Shown: in pieces, positions 43,881 to 56,036 of the stretch
Layout of the letters: each line of letters begins with the position of its first letter
Position numbering within the stretch: position 1 is the first letter of the stretch
Source: Nicotiana tabacum
Taxonomy: Eukaryota; Streptophyta; Magnoliopsida; Solanales; Solanaceae
NCBI RefSeq assembly: GCF_000715075.1
Contig: NC_134102.1
Location: forward strand, 43,471,348 to 43,535,347
DNA length: 64,000 nt
Direction: 5' to 3'
Position numbers and translations under genes: made by a program
Notes under the pieces: model-generated
The model's database searches: none
What the model saw: only the letters and a program-made list of their open reading frames with translations
What the model was told of the DNA's origin: nothing

Positions 43881-46800
43881 GTACTCGAGTGTGATCTTTA
43901 AATGTCATATGTTATACTGTGATGATAATTCATAGATCTTTGGCGGTAGGGTTAAAGAGGGAAAAGAGTATCTTAAAGGGAGAGTCTTAGATGGGATTTT
44001 AAGTTGATAGTTAAGACCACGCTTATATTGCGGTTAAAGGGTAAAATATGAGTACTTTACTAGTAAGGTGACGGTATGCTTAGATAAAGGTCGTGTTTTC
44101 CTTATAAAGGGATCACAAAAAGGATACGTATATATGGTAAATTGATAGTTAAAATTCATATACACAAATGTAAGTGATGAGTATTGTGAGCAATCAATAA
44201 GATGCTAAATGCTTATAAGATAGAGGTGAGGTATAAGTAACGGAATGACAAATAGAGCATGGTTTATAAGAATTACAGTGTTTAACATCTATAATGATAT
44301 GATATAAAGATACAAGATTTTTACGGAGGTAAATATATTATTTTCAATCCCGGCAATTATTTATAGGGATATATAGGGTTAAAAGGTAACGTATGATACT
44401 CGATGAGTTATAACGCGATAGAAGCAGCAAAGGCGAACAACAAGGACATGATAGGAAAGTATATCAGGAAACCCTACAGTTAGAGGGTTAAGTGACAGAG
44501 ATATATGAGACGACAACAAATAAGATTACCTAAGGCATAAGGAATTATAAATGGAAGAATATCACGGGAAGATTTAGAATAAACATAAGGCAAAATGTTA
44601 ATGAAGGACTAGTTAAAAACCAAATGGAACACGACAAGTAAAGACAAGTAAACTATGAAGAGAAATGGTGACGGCAACCCAATGTTTATTCTAGACGTGG
44701 AGAGTTTTGACGCAACTTAGTAGGGTTATAAACATAAAAGTGACCGATTTCATATAGCAGGAACAAGCAACATGGTGAGGTAATCAAAGTTACAGTTTTC
44801 TCAAGGAAGCCTTATCCTACAAGATATATAATCCTAGGGTTTCAACTAGACATATGTCACCCCATATATAAGTCTAGGGTTTAAACCAGACATATGTTAC
44901 CTCATCCTATAACACGTGAATTTCCTCAACAGAAGGAGCATATCTTGGAAAGTATTAAGTCGCCAAGAAAGAAGAACCATAATAGGATGTGAGAGTAGCA
45001 ATTAGACCTATAAAATAGGAGAATCCAAAAATGCTAGTGTCTCCTAAGGGGGGGAGGGGGATCGACATAGTAGAATGTCTAAGCAGAAGTGTGATTCGCT
45101 TGATGAGTACAAAGAGATAGGATTTCAATCTAGCAAGCAGGCAAAGATGCATAAGACTGAAAGCAAGCAAGGCAAGGATGTGTGATGATGTGGGAGGAGC
45201 ACGTAAATACGGAAGATAAATTAATTAGAAAGAAACTGAGGAATGGCATACAACCGAATCCTATACTTAAATAAACACGCATGGACCCAACAAAACTATT
45301 ATGATTCCAGGACAAGGACGAACAGGCAAGGAAAGTAGAATAAGCAAAAAAGATACCTAGTGGCATATAAAGCATGATATGGAGAGGAATACAAGTGGCG
45401 TTCCCAGTAAGGATGTGAAGAATAACCGCAAAAGGTGGACTAGAGAGGTCAACGAGGATACAACAAAGATTTGATTAGTTATTACCCATCGAGCATGTTA
45501 GTTGAAGAATAGAAACCAATGATGATGTTGTAGATTATACACGTAAGAAAACCCTAAGACATAAGAGCTAAGGCAGATGGAGCATACTACGAGTAGTCAA
45601 AAAAAAGAGATCGTTGGACCAAGTGGACAGAACAAAACTAAAGGAATTATGACCTTTCATGAATAGTACCGCCATGATGTGAGCACCTCGCACATAGAGA
45701 ACAACAACATAGAGAATACGCCAGGATATTTAAAACTAGAAAAACTCTACTATTTAAATAGACAAAAACACCATCGTCATGAGTGCGGTGACGTAAACTG
45801 CCCTAAAGTTATAAACAAGTATCCTTCAGCATCAGAATAATAATAAAATCGTGGGCGATACCCAGAATTTGGAACAAAAGACAGAAGAGCGCAAGTTAAA
45901 TTAAATTCACGAGTAAATTATAGTACCCTGAGAGAGACTTTACGAATTGCGATAAAAGGATATCCGATCCAATAAGGAAGAAAACAGTGATAAGAAAGGC
46001 CAAAAAATCCATGAGAGTAATATGGTTACTATATGACATTGGAAATCCAAGGAAGGACTTAATTGTATTGAGAGTCTACTAGTAACGGTAAGCCATAAGC
46101 GCGAGGAGGATAGGGAGATAGGAGCTATGAAGAAAAAGGGACTGCGACCAATCAATCCATGTGAATATATGTGGTAACAAATAACTTTTGAGAGTTAAAT
46201 CACGATCCAGTGGAATGTGCAAACCAGCAAAGATGGGTGGTATTAACCTTGTAAACAAAAGGCAACCTACAAGGAATCACTTACCATGATGGTACTAGTT
46301 CCAATATCTTGATAACCATGATTAAGAGCTTGGCGGGGACATAAATGACACAGTTCAAGGGGGGTTTATAAGTGAGGCTAAGGATGTAATACCGAAATGT
46401 AGGCAACTTAATAATGATAGAAATTTTTCAAAATATTCAACGACAAGAATTAAGGAGGCGTAACCCTCGGTCATGTATTGATGAGCACACAAACATTAGC
46501 TATACCAAAAGAAAAGATTAGACTATGTTGAATATATGAATATCCCTGAAAGACCAAAGTTCAAAATATGTGTAACCGTTCAAGGGAATTCCACCTAAGA
46601 AGCTGAACCATAAGAGAAAAAGTCGTCTACGAGGGTAATAAGTCCATAAGTTTAAACTTGTTAGAAGTTATAAAGGACTCGAACACTGAGGAAATTACTG
46701 GATGAAAAAAAGGATGAAAGAAGTAGAATCAACCCTATAAGGTAATGGTCACCCATAAATATTCCTTGACACATGAATACAAGCTCATATAGCCTTATAA

Positions 46801-46890
46801 CAAACACATGGTTGTATTAATGGTTATATTTTGTAGTGAAATCTGCGACTTAACCCCCGTGGGTTTTTACATTTGACGACGAATGTCCTT
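43881..46890 (+). mobile_element. Non-coding interior of element C
   Basis: Three kilobases, rich in A and G, without any protease, RT, RNase H or integrase motif in six frames. A duplication of about 40 bases is seen at 44827-44910 (CTAGGGTTT-x-AAC-x-AGACATATGT twice). Open frames here are short and without domains. It makes element C a candidate non-autonomous LTR element that depends on the enzymes of others. Confidence 0.7.
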
Positions 46891-46901
46891 AAGGGGGAGG
46901 A
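46891..46901 (+). other. Polypurine tract of element C
   Basis: AAGGGGGAGGA, directly before the TG of the 3' LTR. Confidence 0.9.
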
Positions 46902-49225
46902 TGTTACATCCGACATTTCACACATCAAAGTGTGTCATGAAGTATCGACATAAGATTGGATATCAATACTCTTCTATAGATTACAAGTGTATAAAATAAT
47001 GCATAGCACATGTTGGAGGTTTAACAAGTTAAACGAATAAAAGAAAATAAGTTTCATTGAATGTCGGCAATTAGGGAATGTTATAACCTGTACTTGTGGG
47101 ATGAGGCAGGGTGATTAATATGATAGGATGATTATGTTATGATGTATTTTAGTCGTATGATATTTGTGTGTTACATTTTAATGTCAAACGAGTTATGAAA
47201 TAAAAGTTGACAAAAGTTGTCGCATGTTACGTTCATAATTTTACTGAAAATTTAGGTCTAATGTTACCGATATTTTCTCTCAATGTACTATAATTTACAG
47301 TGTGATCCACCCAGAAAATTAAATATATACGAGTCTAGTTTCCAACAAATTAAACCTTTCGTCGATACGATATCGGAGTAGAGAGATATTCGCGTTTTTG
47401 CAAGACAACGCAAGCAGCTCCCTTTAGGACCCACAAAGTCGGTTGATGACTATCTTGATATATAAAGTTGTGGCCTTGGTATACAAGCCATATTTTCGAC
47501 CCAAATCAGACATAAAACTCTATCTAGACCTCCTAAATATATCCTTATGGTTTGGAAGCCAAATCATAGGAAGAGAAGGTGAAACAAGTGGATTCAAGCC
47601 TTAGAAACCCAAAGTAGTCGATAGTTTGCCGCTTTCTCTCTTTGTGGCTGATTGAAGAAGACATAGGAACAAATTAAACACTGAAAATTGGGAACTTGTT
47701 TTATAAAAGGTATGTTCTTCACCCATCTCCTTTGTTTGAGTCATATTTAGGCCATAGCAAGCCTAGATGTTGATGGAAAACATTTTAAACTTGAAGTTAG
47801 AAGTATGTTTGAGGTGTTGTGCGTATGGGACTATTTTGGAATGTTTTTGAGCTAGGCTTCAGATGGTTCTTGAAGTAGTAGAAAGGATGTTTTTTTTATA
47901 TTTTGTTGTTGTCATTTTTGGTGTTGGCTTGAATGTGAAGGATGTCATATAGATGCTGCCAAATTTTCTGAAAATCGTAGTTGTATTATTGTTGATTGTT
48001 GGACTATTTGGGAGGCATAATATGAGTATTATTGATGTTTTTTGTGTTTTTTGGTGATTGTTGTAACATGTGGGATGTTATATAAATAGGGTATTTGCGG
48101 CCTGGTTTATCATAAAATAGGTTCTGGTCGATATAAATAGTTGCGACGCTTAAACGATAACGATAATATCATTTCTCTTATTGCAGACTAATGAGCGGTG
48201 GCATTTGCATAGCTTGAGGTTGAGAGGTATATACAATGTATGCGAGGCTATCCTTTTCGTTCTTTCTTTTGCAGGACTCCGATTTTACATAATGTAAATG
48301 AACGAGCTTCCAAAAATACTCCACTCTTAGAAGCCACCAGTACTTACATTTTTCCCTTCTTATGGAAAGATTGATGTTTATGTTGCTTATATTATTCTTA
48401 TGTATCAAATGTTTTTGGTATTTATTGATTCATATAAGATTTATGATGATGAGTTAGCTCTAATAACGAATTCGGAGATTACTGACCTTCGTCACTTCGG
48501 AAGGGTCAACGTGTGATTCCATGAATCCATCATGCAATATATATATATGTACATATTTTACTATACCGAGCCACGCTATAGTCGGTCGAGTATGGCACCT
48601 ATTGTGCAACAATTGATCAGTTGGATTTTACCCAGCTCCACATGGCCAGGTACGATTCTACCAAGCCTTATGATGGCCGAATACGTTTTACCGAGCCTAT
48701 TCCAGTCGCCCTCAGAGACACTCAGATGTTACAGGTCGTATCTTCTCTATCTCTCTTTACATTACGATTCTTAACTATGCTTTCGGTCTTACATATGCAA
48801 TACTTTAATTGTAATGATGTCCCTTTTATTTTTTGATGCTGCAGGTCGAGATAGACCGGTTGACGGTCATCCCAGTAGGCTACCGGTTCAACAGGAAGTG
48901 TCGTTGCACTCCACTTTCGTCGGAGTTGCCTTTCGAGTCGGTATACTTATGTATATATGTTTATGGGTATGACGGGGACTATCCTGACCATATGATGTTT
49001 ATGTATTACTTAGAGGCATGTAGACAGATGTTATGTGTATAGATGTTTTGTTTGGCCTAGTAGGCCTGTGTATCTCATGTATATCATTTTGAGGTTGTCA
49101 TGTATATCTCATGACAACCCTTCTAGCCCATTTATGCAAGACAGTATGGTTGAGGATACATTACGTTGGTTTACTAAAAATAAAGTCCAAGTGCCCGTCG
49201 TGGACCTCCAGTTTGGTTCGTGACA
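46902..49225 (+). repeat. 3' LTR of element C (2324 bp)
   Basis: It starts TGTTACATCCGACATTTC and ends GGTTCGTGACA. It is complete, unlike the 5' LTR. It carries the tandem repeat of 30 bases at 48626-48715. By eye it is quite diverged from the 5' LTR, so the insertion is not recent. No gene within. Confidence 0.88.
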
Positions 49226-49382
49226 ATTGTCACAAATGCGAACTTCCCTTTGTAATTGCAGATATCACATTTGTGACTTCACTGCATCACATCGGAAAAT
49301 GCAAGGTCTGCAGCACCAGAAAAAAGATAAATTTCTCCATACTAATTCGAGACCAATGTGAAACTCTCCTGAGCCCGTCGGG
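49226..49382 (-). repeat. Shard of an H-type LTR
   Basis: Words such as GCAGCACCAGAA and CTGAGCCCGTCGGG align with 22990-23062 of the H LTR (AACACCAGCAA, CCGAGCCCCTCGGG). It is the sequence into which D's LTR was inserted, and shows that a second copy of the H family once stood here. Confidence 0.6.
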
Positions 49383-49860
49383 TGTCACGCCCCGACCTCG
49401 GAGTGCGCGACCAGTGCTCAACCCAGATAACCCGCCCGAGCAAGCATGCTAGATTCCCTTCTACCCAACTTACTCAAAAATAAAGAGAAGATAAATTTCA
49501 CTCATTAAGACCAGGAGGATATAAACAACACTAATTCCATTACCATTAGTTGTTTCATTTTAAAGTCTCAAAATACATACACTTTCATAATTGATGTGAA
49601 ACAAGTGATTCCAATACACCAAGACTAGTTTTATTTTCCCAACGCCCATATATATATACAACCCACACTGTGTCTACAGAGCCTCTAATGTATACAAAAC
49701 AATTATATGATAATGCCGGCAACAAGGCCATGACTATACCTCAAATGCAATACACGGGAAATAAAATATAGAAGACCCCGAGATGAAGTGGGGCTCACCA
49801 AATCTACCAAGATGAGGGTGTGTAGCTATCACTGATCAATACCACCTGTTGCGGATCTAC

Positions 49861-49881
49861 CTGCATCCATTAAAGATGCAG
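49861..49881 (-). other. Conserved LTR stem-loop (D copy)
   Basis: CTGCATC, seven bases, GATGCAG; perfect stem. Confidence 0.6.
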
Positions 49882-51653
49882 CGTCCCTGGAAAAAGGGGC
49901 GTTAGTACATATGAAATACTACTAGCATGTATGACTAAACACCCTCTCATTAGAGCATGCAACAATACAGGAAGAATAATCGTAATATCAGTGGAAGAGT
50001 CCACAAATACTAAAACATCAAGTTAGGAGCAAGATACGTTTTCAAGTAAATTTTTATTATTTTAGGTTGGGAGATCTTAGAACCAATATACCACAGTGAT
50101 TTTAGCACGTAGTCCGACCACGGCCAAATCTAATTGGCCGTCTCACCCGGAGACATCAACATTATCGCAATCACTATTACAGTTTCAATCATTATCTCAA
50201 TTACAATTTCACGCACAATCATCACTATATGTGCGTCATGACGTCCGGTCACGACCCGTCGTGTGGATCGGTGTCACCCTTTTATAGCAATCATCTCATC
50301 CCAATAAAGGGGATAATTACAATCCATTCATACACCAACATGTGTAGTTTTGGGGATAGAATATTTTCACCTACCCTTCCTTAGTGGCTAACGATACTCC
50401 CAAAGTGTTCATTATTAAAAGGGTTTACAACTCATTTCAACAGCCTTTACACGTTTCTTAGTTTCATTGGCACTAGTGGCCCCAAACGTAATATCATACT
50501 TGGCACGTTGGTTGTGCTTCACATTTCAAGCTCACATATTTCACTTTCAACATCATCACCAGTTATCGACAACAAAGCATTTCTATTCAAGACTCTAAAT
50601 ACACATGTGAGCAAGTATGAGTCTTAAGCACATTGAGATTTCATACAAAATTCAGCATAATAGCTTTCATTTGAATCACGACTTAAAGTTATAACATTTA
50701 GATATGCAACCCGTACTTTGAATATATTCTCAAATGGTAACACAACACAACAAAGAACATTTCAAATACATATTGAACACATATATCTTTTGACATGAGG
50801 CTTATTCGGAATAATCAATTTATAATGAGCAATTCGGGACTTACAAGTAAATTGTGGGGTTCAATTCTAAAAGAGGAGTTTAGCCAACATACCTCGCCTT
50901 GAGCTTCCCTATAAATTACTACAATGTTCCGGAAACCTTAGCCACTTCGATCTATTTAGAGATATAGCAAAATTGAATTCAAATTAAGAAAGGGTTCATA
51001 GTTCCAGCTCATTTGAGCATTTTATCAAACAATATGTGCACATTAAGGTTTCAAAGTCCTCCTATGGTGGATTCCTTCATCCCCAACCCAATATCTACCA
51101 CTTTGTAGCTCAACAACCTTCCTACAGCTTCGTTCATACATGCATGAATAGATAACATCCCCATACCTAAGAATTACTCTCCCCATTATCCATCTTCTAC
51201 CCCAACTCGAAATTGAAGACTAGGGTATGGAACCTTACCTCATGGATGAAGACCTAGTGACTTTTTCTTGTGAATTCTTCAAAACTTGAGCAAGGATTGG
51301 TAAACAATTAGTTTAGAAACCCTCTTTCACTCTAGAGCACTTCTCCACTCTCAAATTATCACGTTTTTACCATACAAATGGTCTTCAATGACTAGATATC
51401 GAAATAAGGTCGGGTCACAAAATTAGAAAAAATGAAACCTTGATGTGATTCTGCAATCGCATATGCGACTGCATATCGCAATGGCAGTCCACAAAATGGA
51501 CCACATAATGGTCCTCTAGAATTGGGCATTTCTGCCTCACTCAACGACAGGTTTGTGGTCTGCAGACCAATTCTGCGTTCGCAGAAAGGACCGCAGAACC
51601 TCTTTCCGAAATTTCTTATGTTGGCCTCTACGACGAATGTGCCGCTCGCGAAA

Positions 51654-51675
51654 CGATTATGCGGTCGCATAATCG
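51654..51675. other. Near-perfect palindrome in D LTR
   Basis: Arms CGATTATGCG and CGCATAATCG around a two-base centre (GT). It belongs to the CG-rich tract; shorter versions (TTATGCG-AC-CGCATAA) occur in both LTRs of E. Confidence 0.85.
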
Positions 51676-51911
51676 TCCCAAAATTAGCTCAAGTTTTTGT
51701 TTCATTCTGCGGCAGATCTGCGGTTCACAGATCAATTCTGCGATTGCAGAATGGATAGCAGAAATGCCCTACTCTGCCAAAAACATTCTTCATCTCCCCA
51801 ACACTCTGTTCAACCCAAAAAAGTCAGTACATCTCTACAATCATGAACACCTAAGTTCACCTTGGCACCACGAAACCCCGGGTTTTAGGTAAAATTTCAC
51901 GGGGCCTTACA

Positions 51912-52262
51912 TCCTCCCCTGCTTAAGATCATTCATCCTCGAATGAGAGTCAAAATTCAGCACTAGCATCCAAATGTGACTCAGTTGCTATATCACACAT
52001 AAGCAGTCCCAAATTTCTAAAAGTTTTGGTAGTGTTTCCCTTATAACTGGTCCTATCCACCTATCAGAGAATCCCAAAACCAGTCCTAACAGCCTAACCA
52101 TATCACACAATGTAATACAACATAGAAAGAACATCAGCCACAATGCCATAAATATCATATTACCAAGAAGGAGTATCCTTAACATAAGTTGTACAGGAGA
52201 AACATAATTCATAGAAAGTGGACTACTAATATTTCATAGAACGCGGCTACCTAAATACATAA
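51912..52262 (-). mobile_element. Polypurine tract and 3' untranslated region of element D
   Basis: TCCTCCCCTGC at 51912-51922 is the polypurine tract on the - strand (GCAGGGGAGGA). Between it and the pol stop lie 340 non-coding bases. Confidence 0.85.
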
Positions 52263-53500
52263 TTATTCAAACCAATGAGGGTACTTGTTCTTTATTTCAT
52301 CCTCGGCCTCCCAGGTGGCCTCTTCAACCTACTGGTTCCGCCATAGTACTTTCACGAAGGCAATTTCTTTATTTCTCAGCTTACGTACTTGCCTATCAAG
52401 AACGACAACTAGAATCTCCTCATAAGTCAATTCCTCATGAATCTCAATAGTCTCAACCGGAACGATGAGCGACAGATCTCCAACCACCTTCTTCAACATG
52501 GATACACGAACACCGGGTGCACCAAAGACATCTCTGGAGGTATTTCAAGCTTGTAAGCCACCTAACCAATTCTCTAAATGGTTCTGTACGGTCAAACATA
52601 CCTCGGGCTCAATTTCTCTTTTTTACCAGACCATACTATACCTTTTATGGGGGAAACCTTCAAAAATACCCAATCACCCTCTTTGAACTCCAAATCCCTT
52701 CAACGCACATCCCAATAGGACTTTTGACGGGTCTAAGCCATTTTCTACCGTTCTGTAATGATCTTAACCTTCTCCATATCCTGATGTACGAGGTCTGGCC
52801 CTATAAATTCTTCTTCCCCAATCTCGAACCATCCAATGGGAGATCTATATCTCTTACCATATAAAGCATCGAACAGCGCCATCCGAATTCTAGCATGATA
52901 ACTATTGTTGCAGGTATATTCTATGAGCAGCAAACGATTGTCCCAACTAACCTTGAAGTCAAGAACATAAGAGCGCAACTTATCCTCAAGCGTTTGAATT
53001 GTCCGCTCTGCTTGCCCGCTGGTCTGTGGATGAAAGGTTGTACTAAGATTCACCTGAGTACCCAAACCTTGATGAAATGTTTTCCAATAATTAGCCATGA
53101 ATTGTGCCCCTCGATCGGAGGTAATAGAAATTGGAGTGCCATGCAACCTGGCTATTTCCATGATGTACACCTGAGCATACTATTCCGCGGTGTCAGTAGC
53201 CTTAATAGGTAAGAAGTGCGCTGATTTCGTGAGTCAGTCAACAATCATCCAAATGGTGTCGAACATGCGAGGCGTGCGAGGCAGTCCCACCATAAAGTCC
53301 ATATTGATCATTTCCTATTTCAACATCGGAATTTCTATGTTCTATGCTCGTCTACTTGGCCTTTGATGTTCGACCTTCAATTGCTGACAATTTTGACATC
53401 TTGCCAAAAAGTTGGCTATGTTCCTCTTCATATCATTCCACTAGTAGACTTCCTTGGGATCATGGTACATCTCGTAGAGCCTGGGTGCACGGAATACCTG
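52263..53500 (-). pseudogene. pol: Integrase and chromodomain-like tail of element D
   Basis: The - strand reads from about 53500 down: remains of the zinc finger; DTIWMIVD with the first catalytic Asp, then a TGA where relatives have Arg; and a 141-codon open stretch at 52745-53170 with IARLHGTPISITSDRGAQFM (second Asp), TSGQAERTIQTLEDKLRSYV (Glu) and DALYGKRYRSPIGWFEIGEE. After shifts comes the GPY domain and a tail ending EDEIKNKYPHWFE, stop at 52263-52265. All three catalytic residues are readable, making it the best kept integrase core on the - strand. Confidence 0.87.
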
Positions 53501-54290
53501 GAAGTGTGAGCCTCAATCATGATTCTTTTTCGGATACCATCTGCATTTGTAACACATAGTCACCCTTGGTACCATTGTATACCATAATCCATGCCAAGAG
53601 AAAAGGCCATAGTCTTATGTTTATGGATCCCCTCCTTTAATCGTACTAACAATGGATCATTGTATTGCTTCTTCTTGACTTCCACAACAAGTGATGATTC
53701 AGCCCTATTTTGGAAAATCACTCCTGCTTCACTAGAGTCCGCAAGTCAAACTACCAAACTACCCACCCGATGAACCTCCTTGGCCAACGGCCTTTGATAT
53801 GCCTCAAAGTGAGCTAAACTACCCATAGAATTTTGGGTAAGAGCATCCACCACAACATTAGCCGTCCCTGGACGATACAGAATATAGAAGTCATAATCAT
53901 TAAGTAACTCAAGCCATCTTCTCTGCCTCAGATTCGATTCCTTCTATTTGAAAATGTATTGGAGGGTATTATGGTCCATAAATATATCCACATGGTCCTC
54001 ATACAGATAATGACGCCAAATCATCAATGCAAATACCACCGCCGCAAGCTCTAAGTTATGTGTTGGATAGTTCTTTTCATGATTCTTGAGTTGCCTAGAA
54101 GCATAAGCTATCACCTTGCCATGCTACATTAATACACACCCAAGCCCGATTATCGAAGCATCGCAATATACTACAAACCCATCTGTACCCTCTGGTATGG
54201 TCAGCACCGGTGCCGTAGTTAATCTTGCTTTCAACTCATGGAAGCTCCTTTCCAAAGCATCTGACCACTAGAATTTAAACGCCTTCTGCA
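53501..54290 (-). pseudogene. pol: RNase H and integrase entry of element D
   Basis: On the - strand: [20 protein letters not shown] with the first Asp kept (about 54150-54210), a stop where relatives have Gln (MQH-like), [20 protein letters not shown] with the Glu, [33 protein letters not shown] (T-D-H has become M-D-H, Asp kept), then LLNDYDFYILYRPGTANVVV. Then at 53590-53830 MGSLAHFEAYQRPLAKEVHR and DPLLVRLKEGIHKHKTMAF. Better kept than in A but stops and shifts are present. Confidence 0.8.
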
Positions 54291-54612
54291 TCAATTTAGT
54301 CAACGGAGAGGCAAGGGTAGAGAACCCCTCCACAAATTTTCTGTAATATCCAGCTAAGCCCAAGAAACTACGAATCTCTGCTGGGGTAGTAGGTCTAGGT
54401 CAATTCTTCACAACTGCAATCTTCTAAGGATCAACCTTAATTACTTATTTAGAGACGATATGACCCAAGAATCTGACAGATTCAAACCAAAATTTACATT
54501 TCGAAAATTTTGCATACAACTAGTGCTGATACAGAGTGTGCGGAACCCCCCGGAGATGATTTGCATGGTCTTTTTGACTTCGTGAATATACCATAATTTC
54601 ATCAATGAACAT
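54291..54612 (-). pseudogene. pol: Reverse transcriptase C-terminal part of element D, cut by element E
   Basis: The reading MFIDEIMVYSRSQKDHANHL shows the RT active site with the second Asp replaced by Glu (F-I-D-E). It is cut within this motif at 54612 by the LTR of E. The connection domain (KFVEGFSTLASPLTKLM, SFLGLAGYYRKFVEG) can be followed at 54300-54390. The rest of D's RT, protease and gag must lie beyond the far end of E, outside the window. Confidence 0.88.
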
Positions 54613-54787
54613 TGTAAGGCCCCGTAAAATGTTTCGAAAAAACACGATTTTTTGTAATGCCAAAGTAGGCGTAGAGGTTAATAATAGTAGAAATTCTTCG
54701 CGGCAAGCTTGCGAGCCGGGGTTTAGACTCTTCAGATTGAACTGTTCATTGGAGAGTTGAAGAAAATATTGGGTGAAGTAGGCATTT

Positions 54788-55140
54788 CTGCGGCCCATTC
54801 TGCGGCCGCAGAACCACTTTGCAGACCGCAGACTGGTCGCAGAGTGTGGCAGTTTTCTGGTGCATTTTTTAAGTCAATTTTGCGGCCATTATGCGACCGC
54901 ATAACCATTTCGTGGGCTGCACTCTTGTCGTATATCCTGCCTTGGAATTTTTTGGAGAGAGGTTCAGCGGTGCACTACGCGACCGTGGAACCATTTTGCG
55001 GTGCATTATGCGATCGTAGAACAGGTCTGCGGCTACATAGTGACCGCAGACCATGTTTGCAGGCCACATAATGACCGCGGACAAGGTCAGTTTCTTTCTA
55101 GTTTTGGCACCCAGATTTCGCGGACCGCATAACCATGAAA
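54788..55140 (+). repeat. CG-rich palindrome array in E 5' LTR
   Basis: About ten short words of the type TGCGGxCCGCAGA or ATGCGACCGCATAA within 350 bases; the clearest is TTATGCGACCGCATAA at 54889-54904. The array can fold on itself in many ways and is rich in CG and CHG sites in an otherwise CG-poor element. The 3' LTR has a matching array at 62048-62370. Confidence 0.8.
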
Positions 55141-55632
55141 TTGAATCGAATCCCACGGTGTTCATGAAATTGAACTAAGTCCCAAATTGATCATTATAGA
55201 ATTAGCTATTCCTAATCTGTTTGTGTTGAAAGATGTATGTTCAATATTTATTCTAAATACTTCATCATGTTATCTTGTCATTTGAGGACGTGTTCAAAAT
55301 GTGGAATATGTGTTAGAAATGTTAAGACTTATGTGTTAGAAAGGTTAAGACTTCATGTCAAGATCGAATAAAGGTTGTTATGCTAAACTGTCCGAAAAGC
55401 CTCTATCTGCCTAAGATTCAAAATTGCTCATATGTGAATTTAATGTCTTGAATGGGAAGCCCTATTGTTATTGATAATGATAATGATATTTGAATGTGGA
55501 AAAGGGGTCTGGAATTATTAAACCCAAGTGCCAAGAATGACTTTTTAATCATGATCACGAGTGCCAATGAATTGAAAAGATATGAAAGAAGTATGATGTG
55601 AGATGATTGACTGAAAATGGTAAATTCTTGGG

Positions 55633-55777
55633 AGAGACGGCCTAGCTGATCGGGTCGTGATCGGACGCCATGCCGCACACATGGTGGTACTGTGCTGGAA
55701 ATTATAATGAAATTATGGTTATGGTTGATGTCTCAAATGAGACGACCTAGCCGATCAGGCCAAGATCGGACTCCATA
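55633..55777 (+). repeat. Twin GATCGG modules in E 5' LTR
   Basis: GACGGCCTAGCTGATCGGGT at about 55636 and GACGACCTAGCCGATCAGGC at 55741, each followed by GATCGGAC-x-CCAT. Same pair as in F and the solo LTR. Confidence 0.65.
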
Positions 55778-56014
55778 TAAGAATACGGAGGCATTGTGAA
55801 TTGTGGAATATTGGCACAAAGATCACCTAACTTAACAACATGGAAATTGACTTGAAAACTTATGTGATCTTTAAATTGATGTTTTAATATTATTTGAAGA
55901 TCTTATTAAATTTTTGATTGTTCCTCTTGTGTTATTATTCATTCTATTGAGATGGTGTTTAACTTTACATAGTAGTGCTATTCGACGGTACTAACGTTCC
56001 TTTTGCCGGGGGTG

Positions 56015-56036
56015 CTGCATCTTTAAATGGATGCAG
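56015..56036 (+). other. Conserved LTR stem-loop (E copy)
   Basis: CTGCATC and GATGCAG with eight bases between; perfect stem. Confidence 0.6.

Larger units (their letters stand above)
49383..51911 (-). repeat. 3' LTR of element D (- strand, 2529 bp)
   Basis: On the - strand it runs from TGTAAGGCCCCGTGAAAT at 51911 to GGGGCGTGACA at 49383. It has the stem-loop (CTGCATC 49861, GATGCAG 49875), the GATCGG modules in decayed form (50107-50150, 50240-50275) and the CG-rich tract at 51440-51770. Both ends are intact (TG...CA). No gene within. Confidence 0.9.

Noticed and set aside
45130..45375. 81-codon hydrophobic frame on the - strand in element C
   Set aside because: Hydrophobicity comes from the purine-rich + strand being read in reverse; no conserved motif. 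Chance open frame.
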